Shown here: one piece after another, positions 52,251 to 64,000 of the stretch | Numbering within the stretch: the first letter of the stretch is position 1 | Layout of the letters: each line of letters begins with the position of its first letter | Assembly (NCBI GenBank): GCA_005281725.1 | Contig: SSBO01000001.1 | Span: 2,092,399 to 2,156,398, forward strand | Length of the DNA stretch: 64,000 nucleotides | Reading direction: 5' to 3' | From: Wuchereria bancrofti | Lineage: Eukaryota > Nematoda > Chromadorea > Rhabditida > Onchocercidae | The notes under the pieces: model-generated | The model's database searches: none | Seen by the model: the letters and a program-made list of their open reading frames with translations, nothing else | Told to the model about the DNA's origin: nothing | Made by a program: the position numbers and the translations under genes

Positions 52251-55200
52251 CTAATATTTTCCAGCAAATTTCAAATTAAGTGCATTTGTACCATCACCTT
52301 TTTGATTTTCCGGTGGCATCCACATGATATAGTCCTCATCTCTGTTGGCAATTCCTTCACCATAATCACCGTTCTGCAATGAATCATATAAATACTTGAG
52401 AAAGTTGTAAGAAAATTAGCTTAAAATTAGCCATAAATACATTATGCATCAGCAGGCAAATATGCTATTAACCACATGGATCACCTATATTAACAAATCA
52501 ATATTAAATAAAAGTCGAACAATTAAGATAACTTAATGAGTTAAAGAGTTGAACTGAGTAAAAAATTAAAAGCGTATGAAATATTTCTGTAGGGAGTTAC
52601 GTAGCACCAATCCTTTGAATAATTATTATACAAAACCTTTTGTTGCTTCAATGCTGTTGTATCACGAATTCGAATGCGTTTTCTTTTTAAAGATCTATCA
52701 TCTTTTATTGTAAACGGTGGCTTTTCAACCGAAATAATACATCGCGCATGCTGTTGTACTTCCTGTGTTACGGCTGATGAAACAATGACTGTTTCATCCT
52801 TTTCAGTTTCTTCAAACAGAGTTTCCTCTGTGTTTGATATCACTGCCGACGTTGTTGGAACATTGAATTCCTTGAAATTAAAAAACATATTACGAAAATT
52901 TCACTAACTGTTTAAAGAACTCCGAAATTTCAAAATTTTCAAAAAACTTTCTTCCAAAGTAAGAAAAGCCTTTTAAAGGGATACCACAAAACAGCTAACC
53001 AAATTATTTCAGTCAAATCGTCTATCTAATTTAAAGACAAACCATCTTATTAGCACCATCAATTTCCACTGGGAAATCTTGTTGATGAACACTAGATGAG
53101 GCATTACCAGAACCAGTAATAGCTTTTTCATCATCTTCAACTTCTGCTATAAAAGGTAGCCTATCAGTGGTTTCTTTGATGAACGTGTCCGATGGTAGTT
53201 CCATTCCTAATGGCTCATTTCGTTCTTTCTCTTCCGGAAGTGATCTTTTAACCTGTCTCATTTTCATCAATTTCTTCATTGTTGCGGCTGACAAAGAACC
53301 CACAGCACGTTTACCATCCTGAAAATCTGAGGTTAATTTCTAAGAACTACACAATTTTAAGTCTTTAACACTACCTGTCTGAGAAGCAGAAGGTATGTTT
53401 AACTTTAAAAAACAATAGTTCGAAGAAATAATTCGTTACTTGATTTGATGATGTTTTTAGTGCTGGCAAATCCACTGGCCTTGCTATTTTGGCCAATTTT
53501 TCGAGTCGTTCCTTTTCATGTTTTAAAGCTACGAGACGATGTCGCAAGATAGATTTTTCCATTTTCACCTGTAAATCAAATTATTTTCCACATACCCACA
53601 AGTCCTTTTGCGCATGATGAAATTTAATACAGAACATTAAGCTTTAAAAGCATACTGTGCATTATGCATTTTATAATGACAAACGATAATAAAACAAACT
53701 GGTTTCTTCAGAAACGCATGTCGTGAAACAATTTTGAAATCTGGAACGGTTTAAAAGATTGACTGAAAATACAAAAAAAAAAAAAAAAAATCAAACTTAC
53801 AGCTATGCTATCCTTTTCACTATTGAAATAGCCCAGCTGTCTGCAGAATTTATCGAGATCATCATCATCCTTTTCGTAATCCTGTTTTTCCTTTCCTTTC
53901 TTGGAAATCGCTACCAACTGAGCTTCCACCTCGCACAATTCTTTACTTGTTGAAGCAATCTTCTTTGTTAAAGTTTCGAAAGTTTCTATTTCTGTTGTCA
54001 TTTTACCTTTCGCCTCCTGATATTTGGGGAATAAAAGGTTTATGTTTCAAAGAGTAACACAGAAAATATTTCATAATGCTATGAACATCAGTTTCCCTCA
54101 ATTCTATGTTTTTCTTCAAAATGACAAAATATTAAAAAAACAGCAAAAGATAAGCAACCAAAGCACGCTGCCGCCGCTTTTCACGATTTGTTTCAATTTG
54201 ACCTGTCCGGTCGAAATACGTATCCTCATCGGAATCGTAATAATCATTATCAACTAAGTTTTTCGCTCTCCTTCTGGCTTCATTCGATCGAAACAGAATA
54301 TTATGCATATCTGTCAACAAAATAAACATGGAAAGATTACGTACAGAAAAAACTTTTTTAAAAAGCTCCAAAAATCGAGTAAAACTTGGACAAGACATAA
54401 AAGATGACACAAATTCCAAAATAAAAAATATTTCTTTTCTGAAGTCAATATTTTTAAATACCTAAAGTTTTGCAAGCATTGAAGGCGCATAACACCTGCG
54501 CTTCTTTTTTGCTTCCACTGCACACCGCTGATGCAGATAAAGATTGACCAGCTGCTGTATCAACAGGTAATCTGAATAATTAAGTTAAGACCTTCTCGGA
54601 TGAAAAAACTAGTCATTATTGCACAGTTAATCCATCCAAAATTAAGTTTAAAAGTGAATGTAAACTAACTCGATGGAACAAATCCATTTGTGGCTTTGGC
54701 CTGTCCCTGTTTCTTCATATGCAAATTCCATATCGAAACCTTCTTTTTCAAAAAATCGTGACAACACTTTCAGCGGATCCTCACGATATCTTTCTTCCCT
54801 ATCTTGGATATCATCTCCATCACGCGCCTGAGCATATGCTAGTTCTTCGTCATAATCTGAAACGAGATAACTTTTAAAAAAAGTAGCACATAGTAATCAC
54901 ATAAATTTCCAAGTCCTATCACAAAAGAAAAAAAAAAATCCAATCCCACTATTACTATGTCTTATTAAAAATCCAATCCTACACTAACCACTCATTTATT
55001 AACAAGTCGAAAGAATCACAACTAAGTTCTCTTTTGGTGAATGCTTGAAATCTCTAGATATGAAGAAAATACAAATTAAAAAATTCCTTTTCGAAAAAAC
55101 GAAATCAACTAACCCATTCCCCACATAATACCGTCACTCTCTTTTTCGTTTGCTGATGCCTTTTCCTTCTCTTTTTGTATTTTATCATAAAGTTTCTTTT

Positions 55201-56430
55201 GCTCGATCAGCCGCTTCATTTCCGTTGGTGAATATTCCCATTCCTCCTCAGTATCCGAATTTGGACCAAATAAAGTCATAATTCTACTACTTCCTTAAAA
55301 AAATTCTATAGGAATGAAAGGAAAAGTTGAAGTTACAAAATCAAATATATTATCCCTTCAAATAAAGTCGAGTTATTCGAGTATGTGATTTATACTGTAA
55401 CAAATCAGGAGTCTCCAGAAACTAGGAAAAAAAAAGTTCCCAAAGATAAAAATAAAGCATACCTCCAAACTGCATAACATGTCCGACGCGTATTCGGATG
55501 AACTGTTTCGGTGGAATCCTTTTTTTGTTTAGTTTCGTACCATGGGTACTACCTAAATCATAAATATGCCATCCTTTACCAGTTCGATTCATTAAATCAT
55601 CACCATATTGAAGTATGCAATGATGCCTAAAATTCTCAAACAACATTAAAAATGACAAATTCAGAAAAACTCTCAAAATTAGAGATTTAGAGGACTCGGA
55701 ACTGAACATTCCACTGCAAACTATTATATTTAGAGGATTCTGGATCATATCAACACATAAAAATATCTTTTTAATATTAGAAAAAAATCAAAGCTTTCGA
55801 ACAGTGCACATATCATTTGATAAAACATGAATGCAAACTAATCAAGCGACTTTGCAGTAAGTCCACTAAGAGAAATAAAATTCCAGAACAATACCTTGAA
55901 ATAGTAGGATGTTCTAGTTGTATATCACAAGAAGGTAACCGACCGATAATTACAAACGTCCCAGTTTTCCGTCTCTCAAAATCAATTCTATCAATTACGG
56001 TACCATTTTTGATAACTTCAAGACCGTAATGAATGTCACTCGATGGTTCAACGGCAAATGCCGGCGGAACGTATTCCAAATTAGGCTGAGTTATGGATAT
56101 TAATGGCATAGCAGTGTTTATCATTGTATTCTGAAAGAAAAAGAAAAAAATATATATCCCAAAGGTCTCCGCTTGTTATACAGTATAAAACTAAAGTTAA
56201 GAAGTTTCAATAGTTATATATCGCATATGCAGTATGTTTCAGACATTTTGATGAAATATATCAATAAAATAAAACATAAAGGCAAATGAAGCAAAGCGTG
56301 CCTGCTTCAGAATTAATTTATGATATCATTTCGATTCGCAATTCGATACCTTTCTAATAATTAATATTAAAATGATTACTTTTTCGTCCTTTTCTTTCAA
56401 CAACGGAGCTTTAAAGTCATTCATTTCCAT
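52251..56430 (-). CDS. SLC4A1AP: Kanadaptin (SLC4A1AP), FHA-domain nuclear protein, complete, 12 exons
   Basis: Exons (minus): 56430-56380, 56130-55895, 55626-55463, 55293-55114, 54856-54670, 54571-54462, 54310-54159, 54016-53801, 53568-53440, 53318-53043, 52870-52637, 52373-52251; all phases close, 685 residues. An FHA domain spans exons 2-3: [43 protein letters not shown] and VGHVMQFGG, with the phosphopeptide-binding Arg, Ser, His and Gly-Thr all kept. Exon 5 has [15 protein letters not shown] and [15 protein letters not shown]; exon 6 [17 protein letters not shown]. Exon 7 has [15 protein letters not shown], followed by [12 protein letters not shown] and a coiled coil, all characteristic of kanadaptin. 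The C-terminus is charged and ends [20 protein letters not shown]. It is a nuclear protein linked with RNA/splicing complexes in other animals; function here is inferred. It is head-to-head with FAM136A. Confidence 0.94.
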
Positions 56431-56751
56431 TTTCAATATATTCCTGGAATTTCAATGCTACACAAACAAAACCGACAACAACCTTAATTAAATGCTTAAT
56501 TAGCACTTAACTCTAATGCTGGCACAGCAACGAAGGAATTTTAACGAAGCGACATACGGCCCATAATTATTCGACTGGTTTTCTTAGAGGGAATTGGGAG
56601 TGCAAAGTGAGTAGCGTGTTATGCATTGTATATAATTATGGAAGGTATTCGTTTGTAACATTGGTATAATAAAAGTTTTTCAGGTTTACATCTTTGCAAA
56701 AATTACTTTCAATATAATATATCAGAAATTAGCCGTGTGGATTTTAGCGAT
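56431..56751. promoter_or_regulatory. Shared upstream region of kanadaptin and FAM136A
   Basis: Only 321 bases separate the two divergent start codons. The stretch is somewhat less A+T-rich (56460-56600) than its surroundings and probably holds a bidirectional promoter. I see no TATA box that clearly belongs to either gene. Confidence 0.5.
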
Positions 56752-58364
56752 ATGAATTTACCAGAGAAACGTATGAAAGAAGCAGTAGATGCATTAATCG
56801 ATGATATCGATCAAAGGTAATATGCATATTTATATTCCATATAATATATTTAATAAAACCTTCTATACATCAATGCTTTTATTCATTTGACAAATATGCG
56901 TATGACTCTACCACCAATTAAATTGATTAATACTTATGCATACTTAATGAAAAACTAAAAGGGAACTTCGTTGTATAGTGTGATATAATTATCTGCAACT
57001 TACACTTTTGCTATTCATACATTTGACAAAGCGTCTATATATTATGATGATACTGAAACATCTCTACGTGTAAAAGGCATACAGAGCAACAACATACCTG
57101 TATTATTACAAATATTCATGTTAATACATTTAATAAGAACTGTACATTTAGATGTTTGACACAAATGTTTGCATGCTTGCACGTCTAAAAAAACGAAATT
57201 CTCGAGAAAAGAAAAAAAATCAAGAACTTTTGTTTTTTCTTATTTGAAAAAGAATCTATTTTATTAGGCAATTTAATGCCCACGCCAACTTCTGTTTCAT
57301 TTGAGGTGATGAAGTTTTCATAACTTATGGATGTTAGAAACATAGGATTGTATTATTTTTCGATCCTATATGAGTTAAAATTTGAACTTTTTCGGACTTT
57401 TTTTGAAATGAATTCAATTGCTATTGTTATTTTTCCTTTTTTTTGGAAATATTTCTGGAAATAGGGATTTAAATTTAAAATTGACCTTTTTTCAGGTATT
57501 TAAGAGGAATACATAAGAAAATGTTCGTTTGCTCATCAAACTGCTACGATAGGAGTATGAATCGAGATATCGTGGAGACTTGTGTTGAAGACTGCAATAA
57601 ATCTGTCAAAAGTGCGACTGGAATTTTACAAAAAGAACTTGACGATTTACAGGTAACAACACTAAGTTTTAATATTGGCTAGTTACAATTATTTCAGACA
57701 GAGCAGACTTTATGAATTTGATATATAAGTATTAGAGGTCTCAACGATGTTATAAGAAGGCTTAATGGGAATCGCAAAAGAGAAATTGTTTACAGTAAAA
57801 ATCTTGGAAAGGATAAATAGCATTTCGTTTCTTCTTTAACTGATGTAAATTAGTGTTTAATATTTCAATGGTCGCATACACCACCGCATTAATTTCGGCT
57901 ACTCTTTAAAAAAAATTTCGGGACTAATCCGGCACTTTTAGTCTTATTCCAAAATTATTGGCTTTAAAGGGTTTTAAAATCATCTTAAGACACAGCTGAA
58001 TCGTTGTGGAATGACATGTTTCGATAAAGCAACGCAGAAATTTGGTCCCGATCCCGCAAAGTATACTGAAATCCAAAGCAAAGAATTTGATGAACAACTA
58101 TTAAAGTAACCAGTTTCTGTATTTGCTTCCATTTTCTTGAACGTTTTCATCGAAAGTCATTTACTGATTTGACTGGCATCATTTTTTGTTCATCTTAAAA
58201 TTTCTGGTTTCGAAATTTCTGTTCAGTTTTTCAACTGTAAGAATTCTGGGAAACATTAAAATATTCATTGCAGTTGTGCATGTTCCTGTGTTGACGATCA
58301 TATCAGGCTGCTGCCGAATATCCGGAAACGATTAATTGATTCGTACCAAAGATTTTTGAAGTAG
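56752..58364 (+). CDS. FAM136A: FAM136A-like twin CX3C mitochondrial protein, complete, 4 exons
   Basis: Exons: 56752-56816, 57496-57652, 57990-58105, 58274-58364; 142 residues, phases close. It reads MNLPEKRMKEAVDALIDDID, then HKKMFVCSSNCYDR and VETCVEDCNKSVKSA, DLQTQLNRCGMTCFDKA, and CACSCVDDHIRLLPNIRKRL. The four CX3C motifs (CSSNC, CVEDC, CGMTC, CACSC) and the ending Val-Asp-Asp-His-x-x-Leu-x-Pro are those of FAM136A, an intermembrane-space protein of mitochondria. Exon 3 might instead begin at 57996 (CAG before CTGAAT), which would remove Thr-Gln. AATAAA near 58617. Confidence 0.94.
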
Positions 58365-60021
58365 AATTGATATTCTCCACTTTTGTTTCTTGTTTGTTCT
58401 CTAATTGCTCAATATGAATGCAGGGTTTTTACAACTTTGGGATTGTGGCTTTCGTAGTCTACATTAAGCATAAAGCTGCCTTTAGTTAAAGCAGATTTCT
58501 TGATATTATGCAGCCGTATAAGAAAATCGCCTGAGTCGTACTAGCATCCATTGATTCTGCATTTGTGTCATCAGTTTGCTAAATTCTAAATTGTTCAAGT
58601 TTTTTCTCAAATGAAAATAAATGTGTGAATCGCATATTTAACAAATTCCAAAGGACTTGAAACATTTCGGATAACAAAAAATTTATAGATTTCTGCTAAA
58701 CCTTCATTTCCCAAAAAGACCGACATAACCTATGGATATCTCTACACCCGCAGCATTTCCCTTATCCATCAACTAACAAAAATGGTCCAGAAATTGACGG
58801 GTCCTGTGACCAGCCTTTATCTATCAATTAGACTCATCACTCCCTTATATCCTTAACTTCCCGAAAACCTTCACATACTTCCCAAGAAAAAGCTGTAAGT
58901 CTGGAGTCTCGCGACACCTTCTCTTCTGGGTAAGTATTCGAAATCGTACCGGCAATATCAGGAAGGGTAGGAAATACCTATCCAGATTCCACTGAACTAG
59001 AAGTGGATTTCACGACACACAGCGTGACGAAGGCCCAGATAATTTAAGTCTCGGACTGTAAGACCAATCGCAATTTTACAGATTCCCGTTAAATGTGTGA
59101 TCCAACTTGGTCATGTCAACACTAGTAGACTGATATGTTGAGCAAACACGTCTGTAGCGCATAATTTATTTGTTACCATCAAACACTTGCCAAAAAAAAT
59201 CGTGAATGAACGCAGGCGCTACGTTTTTTTTTTTTTTAAACCTTAATTTTTCATCAGTGACAAATACATTACTTGAACAAAGCGAGGTTCATAAACCCAA
59301 GAGAACAGTGTAAGGAGAACAGAAACTAGGATAGTCCGAAAAAAATACTTCATTTAATCAGAGAACGACTACGAAGAAGGAAAAAAGAAAGGGATATAAG
59401 GAAGTCGAAAAACTAAGGATAATGGAGGAAACAAACATAGGGAAAATTGGTGATGGAATGAAAGGAAAAGGGTAAACAATAGAAACTTTTAAATTTGAAA
59501 TTATACCTAATGAGACAGCGACGGCTTCTATATAAGATGCCGAGTAAAACATCGAAAAGGTTTTGTAAGCCGCATTTTCGTAAAACCATAATACACAGAT
59601 ATCGAGACTTGCGGCTCAATGAATGGAATTAAAAACAAAAATCAAGTAAAATAACCATAAAAAATGTTCTTTCCAGAAAAAATTCACATTTTAGCACAAA
59701 TCTTAATGGCCCTTTTTTAATTTGATTCACAAAGAACAAACAGTTGCTACAGTATATCTGCCAAATATTATTACAAGATTCTCTCCAATACGATATTTAA
59801 CAGAAAACCCATTTTGTCTAGACCGAACAAACCAACCGTTTATATGAGAAGAGGTAATTAAACAGTGAGAAATCATAACTACGGCCAATAACCCAAGAAA
59901 TAAACGATCCTCTATTTTACTGGTGCGATTAACATACCTAACTCAACACTGAACAATAAAAAACAATGAAATAAAAATATAAATGATTTATAAAACACAA
60001 AATGCCGTATGATTAAAGGGA
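58365..60021. other. Convergent region, no gene recognised
   Basis: FAM136A 3' UTR, then mixed-composition sequence around 58700-59150 with no protein resemblance. The minus-strand frames at 59358-59619 have no family resemblance. Confidence 0.4.
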
Positions 60022-60371
60022 CTATTTGACAAGAGCCGGGGATGGTAAACGGCTCACGGCATTCACAGCATAAAACATAACCAAACAATCTGAAAAAGAA
60101 AAAAAAACATTAAAAAAGTGCTAAAGACACAGATAAGGAATATGGATAAAGCATACGCATAAGAAAAGGCACGAAAGCATCAAATTAAAGATTTTTTGTT
60201 ATAAGCCTAGATACTGAAAGAGTTTTAAACCAACGAACTTTTATAGTAAATCTAAGACATATCAAAGATAAAATAAAGCAAAGTAAAGCAAAAAAAAAAC
60301 TCAGGATACCACTCACCTGAACAAGGAAGCATCCAGTCCGGAAGATTCGTTTCTGCTTCCATACTGTTCAT
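60022..60371 (-). CDS. Candidate two-exon micro-ORF downstream of cgh-1 (40 residues)
   Basis: Exons (minus) 60371-60317 and 60089-60022 are joined by a 227-bp intron with a strong donor (CAG|GTGAGT) and acceptor (TTTTTCAG). The reading frame is kept across it: MNSMEAETNLPDWMLPCS then DCLVMFYAVNAVSRLPSPAL, VK, stop. I do not recognise the protein. It could be a real small protein, perhaps in an operon with cgh-1, or simply part of a spliced 3' UTR. The splice sites themselves are convincing; the coding claim is weak. Confidence 0.3.
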
Positions 60372-61595
60372 ATTTGTTAAAATGTGCTACACTGAGGCGA
60401 TCAAGAAGGCTACATAAGATAAAGACCTTACACCTTTAAAAATATAATTAGATGAATCTTTCTTAAAATTACAGTTTTTCACTTTTTTTTTACATATTAT
60501 AATCGCCCTCAGCGGTTCAAAAGCTTTTTTTAGGGAAAGATTGAGGGCAAAAAATTTCTCGTCTTACATTTTTAAAAAAGAAATTTGACAATAATAGCAC
60601 CCGAAGTTATCAAATATAATAAACTAATGTGTATAATTAAAACACGATAATGAACAAGGTGATTAACAGAAATTAAACGAGTAAAAAATGTGGAATTAAA
60701 GAGCAAAATATTAGACAGACTAAAATTCAAAAAAAAAAAAGTTAAAAACAAAACTATATGCACATACAACCGGCTTTTACGCTCAAGACGAGTAATGCGC
60801 AATAACTGAAATATGAACCTGAAAAAAAATACTCCTTTATTATCGAGATATATTAACTGCCAAATTATATTAGAATTTGTGTTCAACTTCATCAAATTAA
60901 AGATCTACTGTAAAGAATAGATTTTTTTGTAAAATCTATAAGAAAGGATAGATAGAAGAACTTTATTATAGATTTTATAATATAAACAACAAAACTTAGA
61001 TATAAACAACAAAAAACAGTACCTAAACGCATAAATGCATAAAATTACCTTCTGATACTATAAATTACTTCCCTGCTTTCTTATTTTCAGTAGCTTTTCA
61101 TATATGCAAGCTCAACTTTTTAAGTTTATTCCTAATGTTTTCAGTTTAGGAAAAAAAAAACTAGCTAGTTGCATCAGAATAAATGAATCAAATGAAAGAC
61201 TCACATATAGCAATGATAAGATAAATCAAAACAACGCAATAAATCGAAAGTAAAGAGATCAAAATAAAAACGAGAAGAACGTAGCACCTTCACAAAACCT
61301 GGAATAGAAAAAAATTTTACATAATGTAGCTTAACTTCAGAAATTGTTCATTAAGAAAGAAATAATTAACAACATTATTGCATTCCGCAACTGCCTTCTT
61401 CCTTTCTATTTTAATTGGATGCATGATCGACCTTGAGGCTATTTTGTTAACCGATTGGTGTATTTCTCTGCTGCACGAAATTGCTGGCCCATTCCTTTTT
61501 TTCTTTGTATTTTTTCATTATAGTTCTCTTACTTTATCTTATAAAGCCAAATAAAATCTAAGTTATGATTTTGCAGAAATATTTCTACTCACCGC
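60372..61595 (-). other. Probable spliced 3' UTR of cgh-1
   Basis: Minus-strand splice-like sites follow the stop codon: donor GCG|GTGAGT at 61592, acceptor TATTCCAG before 61301, donor CAGAAG|GTAATT near 61053, acceptor TTTTTTTTCAG before about 60819, and donor AAT|GTAAGA near 60567. No long frame links them. This reads as several untranslated exons. Confidence 0.35.
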
Positions 61596-63517
61596 TTAAG
61601 CAGCCGTTTCCTTGGAAGATCCAACCGTTTCGCTACCATTTTCATCAACGATTTGATATTCAGCAACATAAAGTTTCGGATCCACCGACTGAAAAAGGCA
61701 ACAGTACTTAATTTGCACCCGTTGAGAAAACAAATTTCTGTATAATATGAATTTAAGATGGACGTTTCCTCATAAAAACGGAAAAAGAGAAAATTCAAGA
61801 AAATAATAAAGAATGAACCTTTGGAATTGGAGCAATGCGAGTCCTCAGCTCAGCTTCAATACGTCTAAGAGTGAAGCGATCCTCATAAGTGATAAGATTG
61901 ATCGCAATACCAAGATGTCCAAAACGACCCGAACTGAAAACATTATTATCATTCAGCAACATTATTATACATCATCAGCACTGTCATATACGTTACGAAA
62001 CACACTTTTTATAGTATACATTGACAAATTAAAAATATTTAGTCTAGCAATAAACTGACCCTGTTGTTTCACTTCATTTTCTAAAGCATAAATGAGCTGA
62101 AATGATGCTCTAGAATCGCAAAAGAACCAATTCTGAATGATGACATTACATTTGCGACAGGACGGTCAGTAAGATATGGTATCAAAATTTTTATATAAAA
62201 CCAAAATTTCAAGAATTAGAGTAAAAAAATACCGGCCAATACGATGTAAATATGTTTCGGCGTTGCGCGGAAAATCAAAATTGATGACTACATTCACGGC
62301 TTGAATATCGATACCTCTAGTAAGCAAATCAGAGCAGACCAAATTACGACAAGCTCCTTTACGAAAATCATGAAAAACCCGATTACGATGACCCTGCGCC
62401 ATGCGTGAATGAATGTAATAGCAGGAATAGCCTATTTCTGTGATTTTCTTTGCCAAAAGTTCCACACGTTGTGTTGAATTACAAAAAATTATGGACTGGT
62501 TGATTTGAAGCTGGAAAAATTCAAACGATACTTAAACTGAAATTTTAAAATACGAGGTGAAGAGAGGAATGACTCCAGATACTCATCCATGATTATAAAA
62601 CTAATCACAATTCATAAATTCATAAATTTTAATTCATAAATTAGCAACAGTTTAACTAGCTGAATTCGAAAAATGTGCAAATTTCGATCAAATAAATTTC
62701 TGTAATGTTACTTCCACTAAAGTTCTAAGTTTGGCTTAGAACATATGGAAATGCAACAAACCTTGCGGAACAACGTGTTCAAGCAGTGAACTTTCTGCTT
62801 CTCTTGCACGTAAGCGTAATACTGCGTAACACCGACCAGTGTTAATTCTTCCATCAGATTAATTTCGTACGGATTCCTCATGTGCTTCTGCATGAACGTT
62901 GCCACTGTCAGTGGAAATGTTGCCGAATAAAGCATAATCTGACGATCAGGTGGCAAGAATTTGATGACACGATCTAAAATGCCTTGGAAATCCTGAGAAA
63001 GAAGTTTGTCAGCTTCATCCAATACTAGAGTTGTGCAATGCGACATATCAGCAACGTTCTGAAAAAAGAATTAATTGATATAAATGCTACTTCCCAATCG
63101 CAAAAATACTAAAGATTTCAGACCCACTAGATAATAATTAAAACGATGAATGTCAAATTTCAGTTCCAACTTAACTCCAAGTTGCTTGGAGATTGTCTGA
63201 TAACAAAAATGGCATCAGAATTAGCAATTCGTTGTGGCAAGAATAATTTATCAACATGTGATCTTTGGCAAAACAAAGCTCCTGAATCTGTCGTATAGTG
63301 AATTGTTTCGCTACACTTTAAGATTTTTTAAAATGAGAGGGCTAACCGAAATTCTAAAAACCTCCCGAAATCTCTTCTTTTGGTCGGAAAACTTATGAAG
63401 TCATACCTTATCCATAAGATCAAGAATACGGCCAGGAGTTGCTACAATGATGTGAACAGTACCATTCAGACGCATGATATCGTTACGAAGTTCCGTGCCT
63501 CCCGTAGTAACCATTAC
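61596..63517 (-). CDS. cgh-1: DEAD-box RNA helicase CGH-1/DDX6 (Dhh1, Me31B), 3' part; 5' exons beyond the window
   Basis: Exons (minus): 63517-63407, 63058-62762, 62510-62233, 61933-61819, 61688-61596, in phase, 298 residues. The first visible exon ([35 protein letters not shown]) has motifs GG and TPGR. The second has the DEAD box ([18 protein letters not shown]) and SAT ([15 protein letters not shown]). The third has [36 protein letters not shown] and [20 protein letters not shown]. The fourth completes [13 protein letters not shown] and ends [11 protein letters not shown]. The last exon reads [12 protein letters not shown] and stops. The Q motif and Walker A exon lie upstream of 64000. 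CGH-1 represses and protects mRNAs in germline and P-body granules. A strong donor (GTGAGT) sits three bases after the stop codon, implying a spliced 3' UTR. Confidence 0.96.
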
Positions 63518-64000
63518 CTAAAGTAAACATTCATGGTTCGTATGCGAAAAACACCAACATGAATATAAATTGTATTGAACTTCTAAAGGGTATTTTGATC
63601 GAGAAAAAATGACCAAGGTTGAGTCATTACGCAGAATCTCCAGTTATTCAATACTGTCTTCATTTGAAGAGGTCGCAAGTATACGACATGTTAAGCACAA
63701 GCATCCAGGTCATCAGAAAAGACCCAACTACAAAATCTACCAAACCAATTAATCCCAGTGCCAGCGGCTATTATCAAAAATTAATACACTTTTTAAAAAC
63801 AAAACCATTGGGATTTTGCAAACAAATAAACAAACAAACAAAATTAGTTTCCCGTTTCACATTTTTTTTTGCAGCTTACTATGATGGTCACAACATTACT
63901 ACGGTGATACAAAGCATTCTACAAATCATTCTGCCACTCAACAATATCCCATACTTATTGTTTCTAGAACATCTCCTATTCGCTTCATTTTTACAGTCAA
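63518..64000 (-). other. Intron of cgh-1 running off the window
   Basis: This is upstream of the first visible helicase exon. I looked for the exon with the Pro-Thr-Arg-Glu-Leu motif on the minus strand and did not find it, so this is intron as far as the edge. Confidence 0.5.

Noticed and set aside
1..64000. Bacterial (Wolbachia-type) insertion or tRNA/rRNA genes
   Set aside because: No long intron-free bacterial frame and no tRNA B-box with matching arms was noticed by eye; a tRNA search program could overturn this.

Overview
The window is nuclear DNA of a nematode, most likely a filarial or other spirurid worm. It is about 70% A+T. Genes are cut into many short exons with GT...AG introns and TTTTCAG-type acceptors, acceptor sites lie a few bases upstream of several start codons (spliced-leader style), and the proteins are of nematode type (srx-like receptor, CGH-1, MFSD6-like carrier). 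I cannot name the species. Exon ends below were set by hand from reading frame, intron phase and family resemblance; most close perfectly in phase.

Layout: 0.9-7.5 kb (-) a complete 13-exon MFSD6-like transporter. 8.8-12.2 kb (+) a rotted BEL/Pao retrotransposon (gag, protease, RT start and integrase remnants, most of RT deleted). It abuts at 12.25 kb a broken copy of one exon and flanking intron of a receptor gene. 14.2-14.8 kb (+) a decayed SH2/tyrosine-kinase fragment. 16.6-18.4 kb (-) the intact srx-like seven-helix receptor from which the 12.3 kb copy derives. 18.9-23.6 kb has no gene that I can see, but holds an AAT-rich microsatellite.

23.6-29.0 kb (+) a CENP-E-like kinesin. 29.9-32.7 kb (+) TFIIH subunit p44. 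33.0-38.4 kb (+) the ribosome-biogenesis factor NOP14. p44 and NOP14 are only 246 bp apart on one strand and look like an operon. 38.6 kb (-) a possible mariner scrap. 40.7-42.9 kb (-) a REEP5/YOP1-type ER-shaping protein. 44.3-48.7 kb (+) a membrane-anchored histidine acid phosphatase. 52.3-56.4 kb (-) kanadaptin (FHA domain), head-to-head with 56.8-58.4 kb (+) FAM136A. 61.6-63.5 kb (-) the 3' part of the DDX6-type helicase CGH-1, whose 5' exons lie off the window; spliced, mostly non-coding sequence seems to continue to about 60.0 kb.

The genes are mainly housekeeping (transcription/repair, ribosome biogenesis, mitosis, mRNA storage, ER shape, mitochondria) with an accessory stretch at 8-19 kb made of transposon, pseudogene and receptor duplication. 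I found no convincing undescribed system. The most useful leads are splice-level oddities (a GC-AG intron, a kinesin exon whose best donor deletes a core strand, introns downstream of the cgh-1 stop) and the transposon/receptor rearrangement.
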